A DNA stretch of 64,000 nucleotides from Gammaproteobacteria bacterium (GCA_007694905.1 REEU01000198.1:30234-94233), one strand, 5' to 3'; positions 44,072-53,257 are shown, numbered from the stretch's first letter. Notes: generated from the sequence alone by a model not told the origin. Numbers and translations are program-made.

Positions 44072-45387
44072 TGGCAGCGGAACCCCTGCGTCTGCCTGCC
44101 GCCACCGCAGCGGATCTGCTGCTGGTCCGGGAAGCTGTCGCAGCCGACACGCTGGCGCTTCCGGACGTGCGTCATCGGCTGTCCGACAGTGCCGACGATT
44201 CGGAGCGCCTCGTCACGCAGGCCCGCGCGGCGCTCGCTCAGGACACGGCCCTGGCGCGCCTGGCCCGGCAGTTGCCCTGGCTCACGGGCCAACGCCCTGG
44301 AGCCTGGCTGCTGCTGCCCACCCTGCTGGCCGGAGCGCTGTTCTCCGGTCTCACCGCCGGTGGCCGATTCAACATCCTGGCTCCGCCGCTGCTGGGCCTG
44401 CTGATCTGGCAGTTCGTGGTCTACGCGTTCCTGCTCTGGCCGCGGCAGCGGTCGAACGCCCTGCCCACGGCACACGGGGCGCGTGCCCTGCTCTGGCTCG
44501 GCCGGCGCTGGGTCCGGCCCGGCGCCGGCGCCCGCCTGGCTACGGTGCCCGGCCGCTTCGTCGTTGCCTTTGCAGAACTCGCGCCGACCCTGCTTCTGGG
44601 ACGACTGGCGGCCACTTTGCACGCAGCGGCGGCAGCCTTTGCCCTCGGCGCCATTCTGGGCATCTACTGGGATGGTCTCGGCGTCGCCTATCACGCCTAC
44701 TGGGAGAGCACCTTTTTGGGTGCCGGCGCCGTGAGCGCAGTGATCGGCTTCGTGCTCACGCCGGCGAGTCTCGTCACCGGCATTCCACTGCCTGATGCCG
44801 AGGCCGTGGCTGCCATGGCAAGCGAACCGGTTCCAGCCGCGCCGTGGATTCATCTCTGGGCCGTGACCCTGCTCGGTCTGGCGATTCTGCCGCGGCTGCT
44901 GCTGACCGGTATCGCCCTCTACCGGGCGCGCCAGGCCGCGACCGTGACCGTCGATGCGGGCCATCCGATCTTCCGCAGCATGCTGGCGTCACTGCGCGGA
45001 ACCCGACTCACAGTGAAGGTGCAGCCTTTGGGCTACCGCCCCGACGCTGCAACGCTGGAGCGCCTGCGCAACGCGCTCGACGGCCACTTCCACAGCCCGG
45101 TGCAGGCGGATGTGGGTGACCCGGCGGCAGCCGACGCGTCGACACTGCCGGACTGTGCGCCGGGTTACGAACGGCTGGTACTGCTGTTGAGTCCGGCGCA
45201 GACACCGGAACCGGAGGTCCATGAACCGCTGTTCGCCGCAGCGGCGGAGCAGGCGCCCATCTGCGTGGTGCTCGACGCGAACGCCTACTCCGCCACGGAT
45301 GAGCGACGCGCCAGCCGGATGGAGGCCTGGCGCCGCCTGCTCGAGGCCCGCGACATCGAGTATCTGGAGCTGGAGGTGGACGCGTGA
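44071..45387 (+). CDS. DUF2868 membrane protein
   Basis: A 438-aa inner-membrane protein. Hydrophobic segments lie at about residues 77-93, 103-123, 185-215, 225-247 and 270-288. The C-terminal third (from about 300) is cytoplasmic and polar. DUF2868 members are usually encoded directly upstream of a DUF3482 GTPase, as here, and the start codon overlaps the crotonase stop by one base while the 3' end overlaps the GTPase start (GTGA). The membrane protein and GTPase probably form a complex; role unknown. Confidence 0.87.
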   Translation: MAAEPLRLPAATAADLLLVREAVAADTLALPDVRHRLSDSADDSERLVTQARAALAQDTALARLARQLPWLTGQRPGAWLLLPTLLAGALFSGLTAGGRFNILAPPLLGLLIWQFVVYAFLLWPRQRSNALPTAHGARALLWLGRRWVRPGAGARLATVPGRFVVAFAELAPTLLLGRLAATLHAAAAAFALGAILGIYWDGLGVAYHAYWESTFLGAGAVSAVIGFVLTPASLVTGIPLPDAEAVAAMASEPVPAAPWIHLWAVTLLGLAILPRLLLTGIALYRARQAATVTVDAGHPIFRSMLASLRGTRLTVKVQPLGYRPDAATLERLRNALDGHFHSPVQADVGDPAAADASTLPDCAPGYERLVLLLSPAQTPEPEVHEPLFAAAAEQAPICVVLDANAYSATDERRASRMEAWRRLLEARDIEYLELEVDA

Positions 45388-46769
45388 GCGGCACCGACGT
45401 CCGTCTGGCGCTGATCTCCCACACCAACGTGGGCAAGACCTCCCTCACCCGCACGTTGCTGCGCAGCGACGTCGGCGAGGTGGTGGACGCACCGCACACC
45501 ACCATGGAAAACAGTCTCTATGCCCTGGCAGAATCACCGGAGGGCGACCGCCTGCTACTTTGGGACACCCCCGGGTTCGGTGACTCGTTGAAGCTGAAGC
45601 AGCGCCTCGACAAGCGCGGCAGCGCCATCGGCTGGCTCATCGGAGAAGTCTGGGATCGGGTCACGGACCGGACCCTGTACTCGTCACAGCAGGCCATGCT
45701 GGCCGCCCGTGATCTCGCCGACCTGCTCCTCTACCAGGTCAACGCCGCCGAGGATCCGGAGTTCGCGACTCAGGTGGAAGCCGAACTGGCCATGCTGGCC
45801 TGGCTGGACAAGCCGGTCATCCTGCTGCTGAACCAGCTTCCGCCGCACAGCCGCAAGGCCGAGCGGGACGCGCTGGAGCAGCGCTGGCGGGAGCGCTTCG
45901 GAAAAGCACCGGTGCGTACGGTGCTGGCCCTCGACGCCCACGAACGCAGCTGGATCGACGAAGTGCGCCTGCTTGCCGCCGTTAGCGAGCAACTCGAGGA
46001 GCCACAGCGCGATGCCATGGCGCGCCTGATTCCCGCCTGGCAGGCAGAGGCACTGGAACGTTTCCGGCAGAGCATCGATGCCGTGACCGACCTGTTGATG
46101 GCCACCTTGCGCGACCGGGAACCGCTGGCGTCGGGACAGCCGGCACGACTCGCCCGCCTGGGTGCCCTGCGTCGGCTGGGACAGCGGCTGGAACAGAACG
46201 TGAAACGCCTCGACGCGACGCTCATCGGCATCGAGGGCCTCGAGGGCGACAGCGCCAAGCGCATCGACACCGCACTCACCGCCACCCGCAGTCATGGCGA
46301 CCGGCCGACGCCCCTGCAAGGCGCTGCCGGCGGCGCGGCCATGGGTGCCGGCGCGGGTGCGGCCATCGATCTCGCGCTCGGGGGCGCCAGCCTGGGGCTG
46401 TTCACGGCCCTCGGCGCGTCGCTCTCCGCCGCCGCGGGCTGGTCATGGTGTCAGCGGGCGGTGGACAAGCGCACGCTGGGCTGGTCGGCGCCGTTCGTGG
46501 AGGAGCTTCTGGCCGAGGCCACCGCCCGTTACCTGGCCGTAACCCATCATGGTCGCGGCCGCGGGCGCTACCGTGATGCTGCCCTGGATTCCTGGCGGGA
46601 GCTGGCGGATACGGCCGCGAAGGATCGCCAGCGTGACGTGAACGCGCTGCTCGCTGCGTTCGACGAGCCGGACGAGGCTCAGCTCAGAGCCGTCACCCGG
46701 CGCGCGGTACACAGCGTCATCACCCACGCCCTGCTCACCGAGTATCCCCACGCCGAGTGGATTCTCTAA
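45384..46769 (+). CDS. DUF3482 GTPase
   Basis: A 461-aa cytoplasmic GTP-binding protein. The P-loop is SHTNVGKTS (G17-K18-T19), G3 is DTPG at 61-64 and a G4-like segment is LNQLPPHSRK. The C-terminal half is the DUF3482 region with a glycine-rich hydrophobic stretch (AAGGAAMGAGAGAAIDLALG) that could insert into membrane. Start is GTG 45384, overlapping the previous stop by 4 bp. The last codons (HAEWIL) lie in the first copy of a 165-bp repeat that recurs after the next gene. Function unknown. Confidence 0.9.
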   Translation: MSGTDVRLALISHTNVGKTSLTRTLLRSDVGEVVDAPHTTMENSLYALAESPEGDRLLLWDTPGFGDSLKLKQRLDKRGSAIGWLIGEVWDRVTDRTLYSSQQAMLAARDLADLLLYQVNAAEDPEFATQVEAELAMLAWLDKPVILLLNQLPPHSRKAERDALEQRWRERFGKAPVRTVLALDAHERSWIDEVRLLAAVSEQLEEPQRDAMARLIPAWQAEALERFRQSIDAVTDLLMATLRDREPLASGQPARLARLGALRRLGQRLEQNVKRLDATLIGIEGLEGDSAKRIDTALTATRSHGDRPTPLQGAAGGAAMGAGAGAAIDLALGGASLGLFTALGASLSAAAGWSWCQRAVDKRTLGWSAPFVEELLAEATARYLAVTHHGRGRGRYRDAALDSWRELADTAAKDRQRDVNALLAAFDEPDEAQLRAVTRRAVHSVITHALLTEYPHAEWIL

Positions 46770-46915
46770 CGCTGACCGCAGCCCCACTCTCAGCGATGCG
46801 CTTGATGGCGCTGTAGGCGAGCGCGTGTACGCGCCGCCCATTGCCGCCGCCGGGTTCGAACGCGCTGCCACGTCATCGGCGCGCCCGGAAAGCGGGCACG
46901 CTCTCCCACTGGCGA
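46751..46915 (+). repeat. Direct repeat A flanking the 47161 gene
   Basis: About 165 bp, including the last coding bases of the GTPase gene (CGCCGAGTGGATTC). The second copy is 48471-48642, 1720 bp downstream. The first 60 bp are about 80% identical and the rest is nearly identical, for example CTGTAGGCGAGCGCGTGTAC. The remaining gap, to 47160, holds palindromic GC-rich words and no gene. Confidence 0.85.
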
Positions 46916-47160
46916 TCCGCTCGAACGAAGCGCTGTTGCCCGCCGTCCATGGCGGGCACCCTCCGGGCGCGCTGCGCGCGACCGGATCTGCTCCCGGCAG
47001 ATCCGTCCGATCGCCGACTGTCCTACCCGTGCCGATCGCTGTGGATCGGAGGGACACGTCATTGACCGTTGCCGAACCGCTGGGCATGGTTGAGATGAGC
47101 ACTGAAAGCACCTGTTTTTTCCTATCCGCTGACGTGCAACGAGGGTGGGGGGAGGTATTG

Positions 47161-48495
47161 ATGACCCGCAGCCAGCTCAGCGTGCGCAGTGCGAGCTTTA
47201 CGAACGCGGCCAGTGACGTGGATCCTGCTCGATCTCTGGAGTGCCAGGACGCACTCGAGTTCGGCGAGATGATCGACGGCTGCCCGGAGCTGTTGGTCTA
47301 TGTGGGATTGTTTCCGCCAGAGGGATTCAGGTTCAATCCACCTCGTCGAGAATACGTCGCGGTTCCCTCGGAGTCTCTAGCCAGCTTGCAGCTCGAAGAG
47401 TGCAACAATTTGCGGTCTTCGTTCGAATCAATGGCGGTAGAGGGTTTCACCGCGAACGACTTCATCGCCCATGGTTTCGGCACGCTCGCCTATCTCGCCG
47501 GCTTATCAAGAGCGCGCTGGCTTGCGGACTTCTTCGACAACCCCGGACTGCTTGCTGTGCTGCTCGCGGCAGGTTGGCCCGTCGAGGACAGAGCGCTGCT
47601 GAAGAGGCCGCGCAAAGTACTGCTGGCGCATGCTTTGGGGGTGCCACGGTGCACCGATTCGCAAATCGCTATGTTGGCCCGTGTCCGCGCACCTGAACTG
47701 ACGCCCACGGCACTCACGCGTCTTCTGAAATCGTCGATTCTATGGGAGACCAATTCTGCGATTCGTCTACCCGCTGACGGGCGCCGCAGGACGTTCCTCA
47801 AGCTGCTACGTCATCAACGGCGCTGGAGCGCCGATGGCATGGAACTGGTGAGTCGACTGCTGCGTGACGACGAACCGGAACCCGGGAGGTTCGTGAAAAC
47901 ACTTGACGCTCTGAACGCGCCCGGGCGCTCAGGGTATCGCAATGCGTACCAGCAGGCCGTGGGCGAGGTGTGCGCCGCTTCGAAAGCGGAACCCTTTGCT
48001 TGGCTGTTTCCTTCACAGCTTTACGCGAAGCTCGAGCAATTCGCCAAAAGGCCATCGGATGACCGTAAGCAGCGGTTAGAGACCATGATGCGCGCGTTGT
48101 CAGCAGTGAAAGGCCCGGAAATCTATACGTTGGTGCTACGCGAAGCCATGGAAGACAGCGACATCGCTGCGCCTTTGCTTCGGCCGAGCGTCGACATTCG
48201 CCACCTGAACACTTGCCGCGCATTGGCTGAGCATGCGAAGAGGCAGGGAAACTGCATCTGGAATGGAGACATGATCGCCGGTTACCTCTCGGAAAGTTGG
48301 GACATTTACGAGTACAGGGGCATGTCGACGGTCAGCATTTCGGTGAATCGAAAAACGAGGCTGATCGAGCAGATTCAGGCTGCCGAGGACACCGGTATCA
48401 GTCCGGAGGACATGCTCCGTATCCTGTCCTGGTTCAAGACCGCCCTGGACAACGTACCGGATGATGCCAGCGCCGAGTGGATTCACTTACGCTGA
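47161..48495 (+). CDS. Unknown protein, possible PcfJ-like domain
   Basis: A 444-aa cytoplasmic protein that I do not recognise. Codon use is more A+T-rich than its neighbours. It is mainly helical. The C-terminal quarter (from about residue 360) has AEHAKRQGNCIWN, SWDIYEYRGMSTVSI and EDMLRILSWFKTAL. This order of a conserved Cys, an aromatic strand, a repeated hydrophobic strand and a final Trp helix recalls PcfJ-like domains found in conjugative elements; it is only a weak resemblance. Start 47161 has GGGGGGAGG 5 nt upstream. The gene lies between two direct repeats and its own last codons (CAEWIHLR) resemble the end of the upstream GTPase (HAEWIL). Confidence 0.6.
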   Translation: MTRSQLSVRSASFTNAASDVDPARSLECQDALEFGEMIDGCPELLVYVGLFPPEGFRFNPPRREYVAVPSESLASLQLEECNNLRSSFESMAVEGFTANDFIAHGFGTLAYLAGLSRARWLADFFDNPGLLAVLLAAGWPVEDRALLKRPRKVLLAHALGVPRCTDSQIAMLARVRAPELTPTALTRLLKSSILWETNSAIRLPADGRRRTFLKLLRHQRRWSADGMELVSRLLRDDEPEPGRFVKTLDALNAPGRSGYRNAYQQAVGEVCAASKAEPFAWLFPSQLYAKLEQFAKRPSDDRKQRLETMMRALSAVKGPEIYTLVLREAMEDSDIAAPLLRPSVDIRHLNTCRALAEHAKRQGNCIWNGDMIAGYLSESWDIYEYRGMSTVSISVNRKTRLIEQIQAAEDTGISPEDMLRILSWFKTALDNVPDDASAEWIHLR

Positions 48496-48642
48496 TCGCA
48501 GCGCCACCTCGAGCGCTCCGCGTGATGGTGCTGTAGGCGAGCGCGTGTACGCGCCGCCCATGGCAGCCGCCGCCGGGTTCGAACGCGCTGCCACGTCGAG
48601 CATCGGCGCGCCCGGAAAGCGGGCACGCTCTCCCACTGGCGA
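48471..48642 (+). repeat. Direct repeat B flanking the 47161 gene
   Basis: About 172 bp, the second copy of the repeat at 46751-46915, overlapping the 3' end of the 47161 gene (CGCCGAGTGGATTC). Downstream it runs into the REP-like element at 48679-48798. The gap to ileS, 48496-48825, contains only these repeats. Confidence 0.85.
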
Positions 48643-48678
48643 CAGCGCGGCCTCGCGCGATGCGCGCGAACAAAGCGT

Positions 48679-48798
48679 AGTGGGAGCCTACGTCCGCGAA
48701 GCGGGCGTCGCGATCTGCGTCACGCCTGAAAGCGGCGGCAGTCCGCGATCGCAACGCCGGCCTTCGGCCTATGCGGCCCAGCGACGTTCGCTCCCACT
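48679..48798 (+). repeat. REP/MITE-like element with AGTGGGAGC inverted ends, second copy
   Basis: 120 bp bounded by AGTGGGAGC (48679-48687) and GCTCCCACT (48790-48798). It is an inverted copy of the first 120 bp of 11734-11928; shared words include ATCTGCGTCACGCC and GGCGTCGCGATC. It lies 28 bp before the end of ileS. Confidence 0.8.
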
Positions 48799-48825
48799 GG
48801 CCTTGGCGCGGCGCCGAAGGGGATC

Positions 48826-51800
48826 TCAGGCCGCGGGGTGGGTGACGCGGATGGAGAACACGAGGGGGCGGCCGTCCACGTCCACCTCGAAGCGCCCTGC
48901 TGCGTCGGGTTCGCCTGCACCGAGCTCGGTTGCCAGCACCTCGCCGGACACATGTTCCGCATGGGCCTCCAGCGCCGCCAGCAGCTCAGGATCGCCGCTG
49001 TAACGGACGCTGATGCGATCGGCGACGTTCAGATCCAGCTCCTTGCGGCTGCGCTGAATGCGGTTGATGCACTCCCGCGCCAGCCCTTCCCGGATCAGCT
49101 CGTCGTCCAGCCCGGTGGCGAGATCGATGCTGATGAAGCGGTTCGACAGCGCCTCGGTGTTCGGGCGTGCTTCGCGCAGGATCTCGAGTTCCTCGCCGGA
49201 GAAACGTTCGCCGTCGAGTTCGATCTCGCCCGTTTCCTGGAACTGCTCGAGGGCCGCGGCGTCGAGATCGTTGATCAATTGCTGAAAATGCTTCATGCGC
49301 TTGCCGAGCCGGCGCCCGAGCAGGCGGAAGTTCGGCCGCGCATAGAGACGGATGAAGGCGTCCTCGTCCGTGGAGTACTCGACGCGCTTCACGTTCAGTT
49401 CGCCGGCGAGATAATCCTCGAGCCGCCCCATGTCCGCGAGCAGCTCACCATCGCGATGAATCACGGTGAGGCGGGACAGCGGCTGCCGCAGTCCGATCTT
49501 CACCTCTTCACGCTTCTGTCGGCCCAGCAGGATCACCTGCTGCATACGATCGACGGCGCGCTCGAGGCCCGCATCCACCCGCGCCGGATCCGCCTCCGGG
49601 TAGCGGCATAGATGCACGGACTCAGGCAGTCCGGAATCTTCGCGGCCACCGAAGCGGCGCAGCTCCCGATACAGCGTCTCGGACAGAAACGGTGCAAACG
49701 GCGCCATGGTCTGGCTCAACTCCACCAGCACGTGATGCAGCGTCGCGTAGGCGGCCAGCTTGTCGGGATCCGCTCCCTCACCCCAGAAACGGCTGCGGTT
49801 CAGCCGGATGTAGACGTTGGTGAGCTCCTCGATGAACTCGAACAGGCGCGGCACCACGTTGTAGAGCCGATAGGCCTCCATCTCCGTGGTCACGGTCTGC
49901 TTCAGCGTCTGCAGACGGGACAGAATCCAGCGGTCGAGGATATTGTCCGGCGCCAGCGGCACGGACGCGTCCGGCGCCCACTGATCGATGCCCGCATACG
50001 TGGCCAGGAAATTGTAGGCGTTGTACCAGGGCAGCAGCGCGCGTCGGACCATGTCGCGAACGCCACTGTCGGCAAAGCGCTGTTCTTCCGCCTTCACCAG
50101 CCCGGAGTTGATCAGATAGAGGCGCAGCGCATCCGCGCCGTAGACCTCCACCAGTTCGTCCGGCGGCGTGTAATTCTTCAGCCGCTTGGACATCTTCTTG
50201 CCGTCTTCGGCCATCACCATGCCGTTGACGATCACGTTGCGGAACGCCGGCTGATCGAACAGCGCCGCGGCGAGCACCGTCAGCGTGTAGAACCAGCCGC
50301 GGGTCTGATCGAGTCCTTCGGCGATGAACTCCGCCGGGAAGCCCTGCTCGAACAGCGTCTCGTTTTCGAACGGATAATGGAGCTGCGCGTAAGGCATGGA
50401 ACCCGACTCGAACCAGCAGTCGAGCACCTCCGGTATGCGCCGATAGACACCGTCCTCGCCGTCCACGGAGAACTCCAGCGGATCGACGAATTCCCGATGC
50501 AGATCGTCGATGCGCACGCCGGTGTACTGCTTGAGTTCGTCGATGGAGCCGATGCACAGCACCTTGCCGCTTACGTCGTTCACCCACAGCGGCAGCGGCG
50601 TCCCCCACACCCGATTGCGGGAAATGGCCCAGTCCCGGGCGCCCTCGAGCCAGTTGCCGAAGCGACCGTCACGGATGTGCTCGGGAATCCACTGGATCTG
50701 CGCATTGGCGGCCAGCATGCGCGGCCGGAGCTGCTCCACCTTCACATACCAGGAAGGAATCGCGCGATAGATCAGCGGCGTATCGGAGCGGTAGCAGTAG
50801 GGATAGCTGTGGACGATCACGTCCTGCTGATACAGCGCGCCGGATGCCTTCAGGGCGCGGGTGATCTCGCGATCGGCGTCCTTGACGTACTCGCCGGCGA
50901 AGTCCGTCACCTCCTCGGTGAAACGCCCCTCGAGCGTGACGGGACACACCATCGCCTCGATGTCGTGGGCGCGGCAGATGCGCATGTCATCCTCACCGAA
51001 GGCCGGTGCCTGATGCACCAGGCCGGTACCTTCATCAGCGGTGACGTACTCGTCGGTGAGGACGCGGAACGCGCCCCGCGCAGCCTCGGCGGCGAAATAC
51101 GGAAACGGCGGCCGATAGCGCAACCCGGCCAGCTCGCTGCCCTTCGCCCGGTGGATGACGTCGAGTTCGTGCCGCTCGGCGTAGAACTCGAGCCGCCCTT
51201 CGGCGAGCCAGAATTCGAGCTGCCGCTCGGCATCACGGACGCGGACGTAGTCCAGCTCCGGGTGCACGCACACGGCCAGGTTCGAAGGCAGCGTCCATGG
51301 CGTGGTGGTCCACACAGCGAGGTGCCCACTGTCGTCCTCGAGCTCCAGCAGGACGGTGACCGCCGGATCCTGCACCTCCTGATAGTTCTGCCCCGCCTCG
51401 AAGTTGGACAGCACCGTGCCGAGAGCCGTGGAGACCGGAACCACTTTCATGCCCTGGTAGATCAGATCCCGTTCCCACAGCTGCTTGACCACCCACCACA
51501 CCGACTCCATGAACCAGGGGTCCATGGTCTTGTAGTCGTGATCGAAGTCCACCCAGCGACCGACCCGGGTGATGGTTCGGCGCCACTCGCCCACGTAACG
51601 CTGCACGATGGCCCGGCAGGCGTCGTTGTAGCCCTTGATGCCGAGCTTCTCCACCGCCTCGCCGGCGCTCATGCCGAGCTGTTTGTCGATCTCATGCTCG
51701 ATGGGCAGGCCATGGCAATCCCAGCCCCAGCGCCGCTGAACATAGCGGCCCTTCATGGTGAAGTAGCGCGGGATGATGTCTTTCAGGGTCGAGGCGACGA

Positions 51801-52008
51801 TGTGGCCATGGTGAGGCAGGCCGGTCGCAAACGGCGGACCGTCGTAGAAGATGTAGGGTGCCCCGTCCCGCGTGGCTTCGAGGGAGCGCTCGAACACTTT
51901 CTCCCGGGCCCAGAATTCGAGCACGCGATGCTCGGCCTCCACAAAGGAAAAGCCTTGCTGGGCGCCGGAAGCAACGCCATCGCGTTCGGGTTGGGCGGAT
52001 TCGGCCAC
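48826..52008 (-). CDS. ileS: Isoleucine--tRNA ligase, type 2 (eukaryote-like)
   Basis: Class I synthetase of 1060 aa that charges tRNA-Ile. The HIGH motif is HHGH at 66-69 in GLPHHGHIVAS and the KMSKR motif is at 605-609. GRYVQRRWGWDCHGLPIEHE and KKMSKRLKNYTPP are the eukaryote-like type 2 (IleS2) versions; type 1 enzymes read GNIHIGHALNK and GWDTHGLPIE. The editing CP1 domain (TTTPWTLPSNLA) is present, and the type 1 C-terminal zinc module is absent. The start is placed at GTG 52008, since the promoter lies at 52048-52076. IleS2 proteins are less sensitive to mupirocin; whether this is the only IleRS cannot be told. Confidence 0.93.
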   Translation of the reverse strand: MAESAQPERDGVASGAQQGFSFVEAEHRVLEFWAREKVFERSLEATRDGAPYIFYDGPPFATGLPHHGHIVASTLKDIIPRYFTMKGRYVQRRWGWDCHGLPIEHEIDKQLGMSAGEAVEKLGIKGYNDACRAIVQRYVGEWRRTITRVGRWVDFDHDYKTMDPWFMESVWWVVKQLWERDLIYQGMKVVPVSTALGTVLSNFEAGQNYQEVQDPAVTVLLELEDDSGHLAVWTTTPWTLPSNLAVCVHPELDYVRVRDAERQLEFWLAEGRLEFYAERHELDVIHRAKGSELAGLRYRPPFPYFAAEAARGAFRVLTDEYVTADEGTGLVHQAPAFGEDDMRICRAHDIEAMVCPVTLEGRFTEEVTDFAGEYVKDADREITRALKASGALYQQDVIVHSYPYCYRSDTPLIYRAIPSWYVKVEQLRPRMLAANAQIQWIPEHIRDGRFGNWLEGARDWAISRNRVWGTPLPLWVNDVSGKVLCIGSIDELKQYTGVRIDDLHREFVDPLEFSVDGEDGVYRRIPEVLDCWFESGSMPYAQLHYPFENETLFEQGFPAEFIAEGLDQTRGWFYTLTVLAAALFDQPAFRNVIVNGMVMAEDGKKMSKRLKNYTPPDELVEVYGADALRLYLINSGLVKAEEQRFADSGVRDMVRRALLPWYNAYNFLATYAGIDQWAPDASVPLAPDNILDRWILSRLQTLKQTVTTEMEAYRLYNVVPRLFEFIEELTNVYIRLNRSRFWGEGADPDKLAAYATLHHVLVELSQTMAPFAPFLSETLYRELRRFGGREDSGLPESVHLCRYPEADPARVDAGLERAVDRMQQVILLGRQKREEVKIGLRQPLSRLTVIHRDGELLADMGRLEDYLAGELNVKRVEYSTDEDAFIRLYARPNFRLLGRRLGKRMKHFQQLINDLDAAALEQFQETGEIELDGERFSGEELEILREARPNTEALSNRFISIDLATGLDDELIREGLARECINRIQRSRKELDLNVADRISVRYSGDPELLAALEAHAEHVSGEVLATELGAGEPDAAGRFEVDVDGRPLVFSIRVTHPAA

Positions 52009-52047
52009 GAGTCGTGAACCCCGGGTGCGCGCTGCGGGAAGCGCGGG

Positions 52048-52076
52048 ATTGTACACGCGCGATCGGAGGCGCCCAA
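52048..52076 (-). promoter_or_regulatory. Sigma-70 promoter of ileS
   Basis: Read on the minus strand, TTGGGC (52076-52071) and TACAAT (52053-52048) are 17 bp apart, a good match. The predicted start of transcription is near 52041, upstream of the GTG start at 52008, which excludes the longer reading that begins at 52056. Confidence 0.7.
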
Positions 52077-52084
52077 CTCCTTAG

Positions 52085-52105
52085 GGAAGTGCTGATCAAT
52101 TCCTC
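52085..52105 (+). repeat. Short dispersed repeat, copy 2
   Basis: The 21-bp word GGAAGTGCTGATCAATTCC plus two bases recurs here with a single change from 9044-9065. It sits between the ileS promoter and the 3' end of the paraoxonase-like gene. Confidence 0.6.
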
Positions 52106-52128
52106 AGGGACCACGCCCCGCCAACGGC

Positions 52129-53244
52129 TCAATGGAAGGAGAGCTGCGGCTCGATGGCCGGCGGCGGAATCGGACTGCCGAGCCCCTGCGGCAGCGTGCA
52201 GCGCAGAAGATAGCCGTCGAAGACGTTCCCTACCCACATCTGCTGCCCGCGGACCACGGCTGTGCTGCCGCCTGAGATCAGCTCGCCATCGTCCACGAGC
52301 ACCGCCCGGCTATCCGCGGTGAGGCCGAAGAAATCGATGCGGTAGACGTCCGTGGCGGAGCGAAGTTCGGGATTACCGGCGTGGGCGATGAAATCCGCAA
52401 GGCGCGGATGCCCCACCATCCATATGCTGCCGTCCGCTGCCTGACTGAGATTGTCCGGCCCGGTCTCGAAGGTCATGTAGGACTCACCGATAAGATCGCC
52501 GCTGTCCGGATCGCGCAGGTAGCTGGTGACGGTACCGGCCACCGTCTCTGCCACCAGCAGCCGGCGCCCGTCCCGGGTCAGCAGCACACCGTTGGCGAAG
52601 CTCTGACGATCGACGGCGGTGTGGAAGCGTTCGCCGTCGAAGTACTGGACGTCTCCGAGCCGCAGGCCCAGCAGATGTTCGAACGTGCGCACGAAGCCAC
52701 TCCGGCCGCCGTGATCATTGCTGACGTAGAAACGGCTCGCGTCCACGGCGGCAACGTCATTGGGCGAGCGCAGCGCCGGATCGGATACGGTGGCGAGGTG
52801 TTCGAGACGGTCTGCATTCCAACGGAACTGTTCGACGGTGCTGCCGCCGGGATCCGCGTGATTGATGACGTGAAGGTAGAGTTCGCCGCCCACCCGGATC
52901 AGTGACAAGCCGTGGGGGTGGAGCGATGGACCATCGTGTGCAATCGGAACCACCTGCGCATCCGGATCGTCCAGCGCAAGCAGGTAGAGACCGCCTTCGG
53001 CACCCGACTCCCGACGCGGCTGGGCCGAGATGAACGCGACGCGCAGTGTTTCGTCGATCTCGAGGTCCTCGGGTCCTGCGGGCGCAGGCATCCGCTCGCA
53101 GGCCGCCAGCGCCACCGGCACCACATCGCGACCGATACCGAGCCGCTCACGCACGGTCCACGCCAGCAGGCCGATGGCCAGCGCCAGGACAACCAGCAGA
53201 ATGGGCACGCGCAGGCGCCCTCCCCGCAGCGATCTGTCAGTCAC
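52129..53244 (-). CDS. Paraoxonase/SMP-30-like beta-propeller protein, membrane-anchored
   Basis: A 371-aa protein with one N-terminal membrane helix (VPILLVVLALAIGLLAWTV) and a beta-propeller domain. SPNDVAAVDASRFYVSNDHG resembles the calcium-site region of arylesterase/paraoxonase, and FANGVLLTRDGRRLLVAET and YLRDPDSGDLIGES match SMP-30-like repeats. Such enzymes hydrolyse lactones or esters with calcium. The start is placed at GTG 53244, where GGAGG lies 7 nt upstream; ATG 53268 would overlap the preceding gene stop. It forms a pair with the J-domain-like gene, 13 bp apart. Confidence 0.82.
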   Translation of the reverse strand: MTDRSLRGGRLRVPILLVVLALAIGLLAWTVRERLGIGRDVVPVALAACERMPAPAGPEDLEIDETLRVAFISAQPRRESGAEGGLYLLALDDPDAQVVPIAHDGPSLHPHGLSLIRVGGELYLHVINHADPGGSTVEQFRWNADRLEHLATVSDPALRSPNDVAAVDASRFYVSNDHGGRSGFVRTFEHLLGLRLGDVQYFDGERFHTAVDRQSFANGVLLTRDGRRLLVAETVAGTVTSYLRDPDSGDLIGESYMTFETGPDNLSQAADGSIWMVGHPRLADFIAHAGNPELRSATDVYRIDFFGLTADSRAVLVDDGELISGGSTAVVRGQQMWVGNVFDGYLLRCTLPQGLGSPIPPPAIEPQLSFH

Positions 53245-53257
53245 CTGCACCCCTCCT

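Noticed and set aside
46845..46875. GGGTTCGAAC in both direct repeats, resembling a tRNA T-arm
   Set aside because: The flanking bases do not pair as a T-stem, and no acceptor, D or anticodon arm can be found, so it is not a tRNA gene.
46751..48642. Direct repeats as attC or integron cassette ends
   Set aside because: No R/L box core sites or integrase gene are seen, and the copies are diverged beyond what attC recombination would leave.
49612..52017. Long plus-strand open frame opposite ileS
   Set aside because: Shadow of a well-recognised aminoacyl-tRNA synthetase gene on the minus strand.
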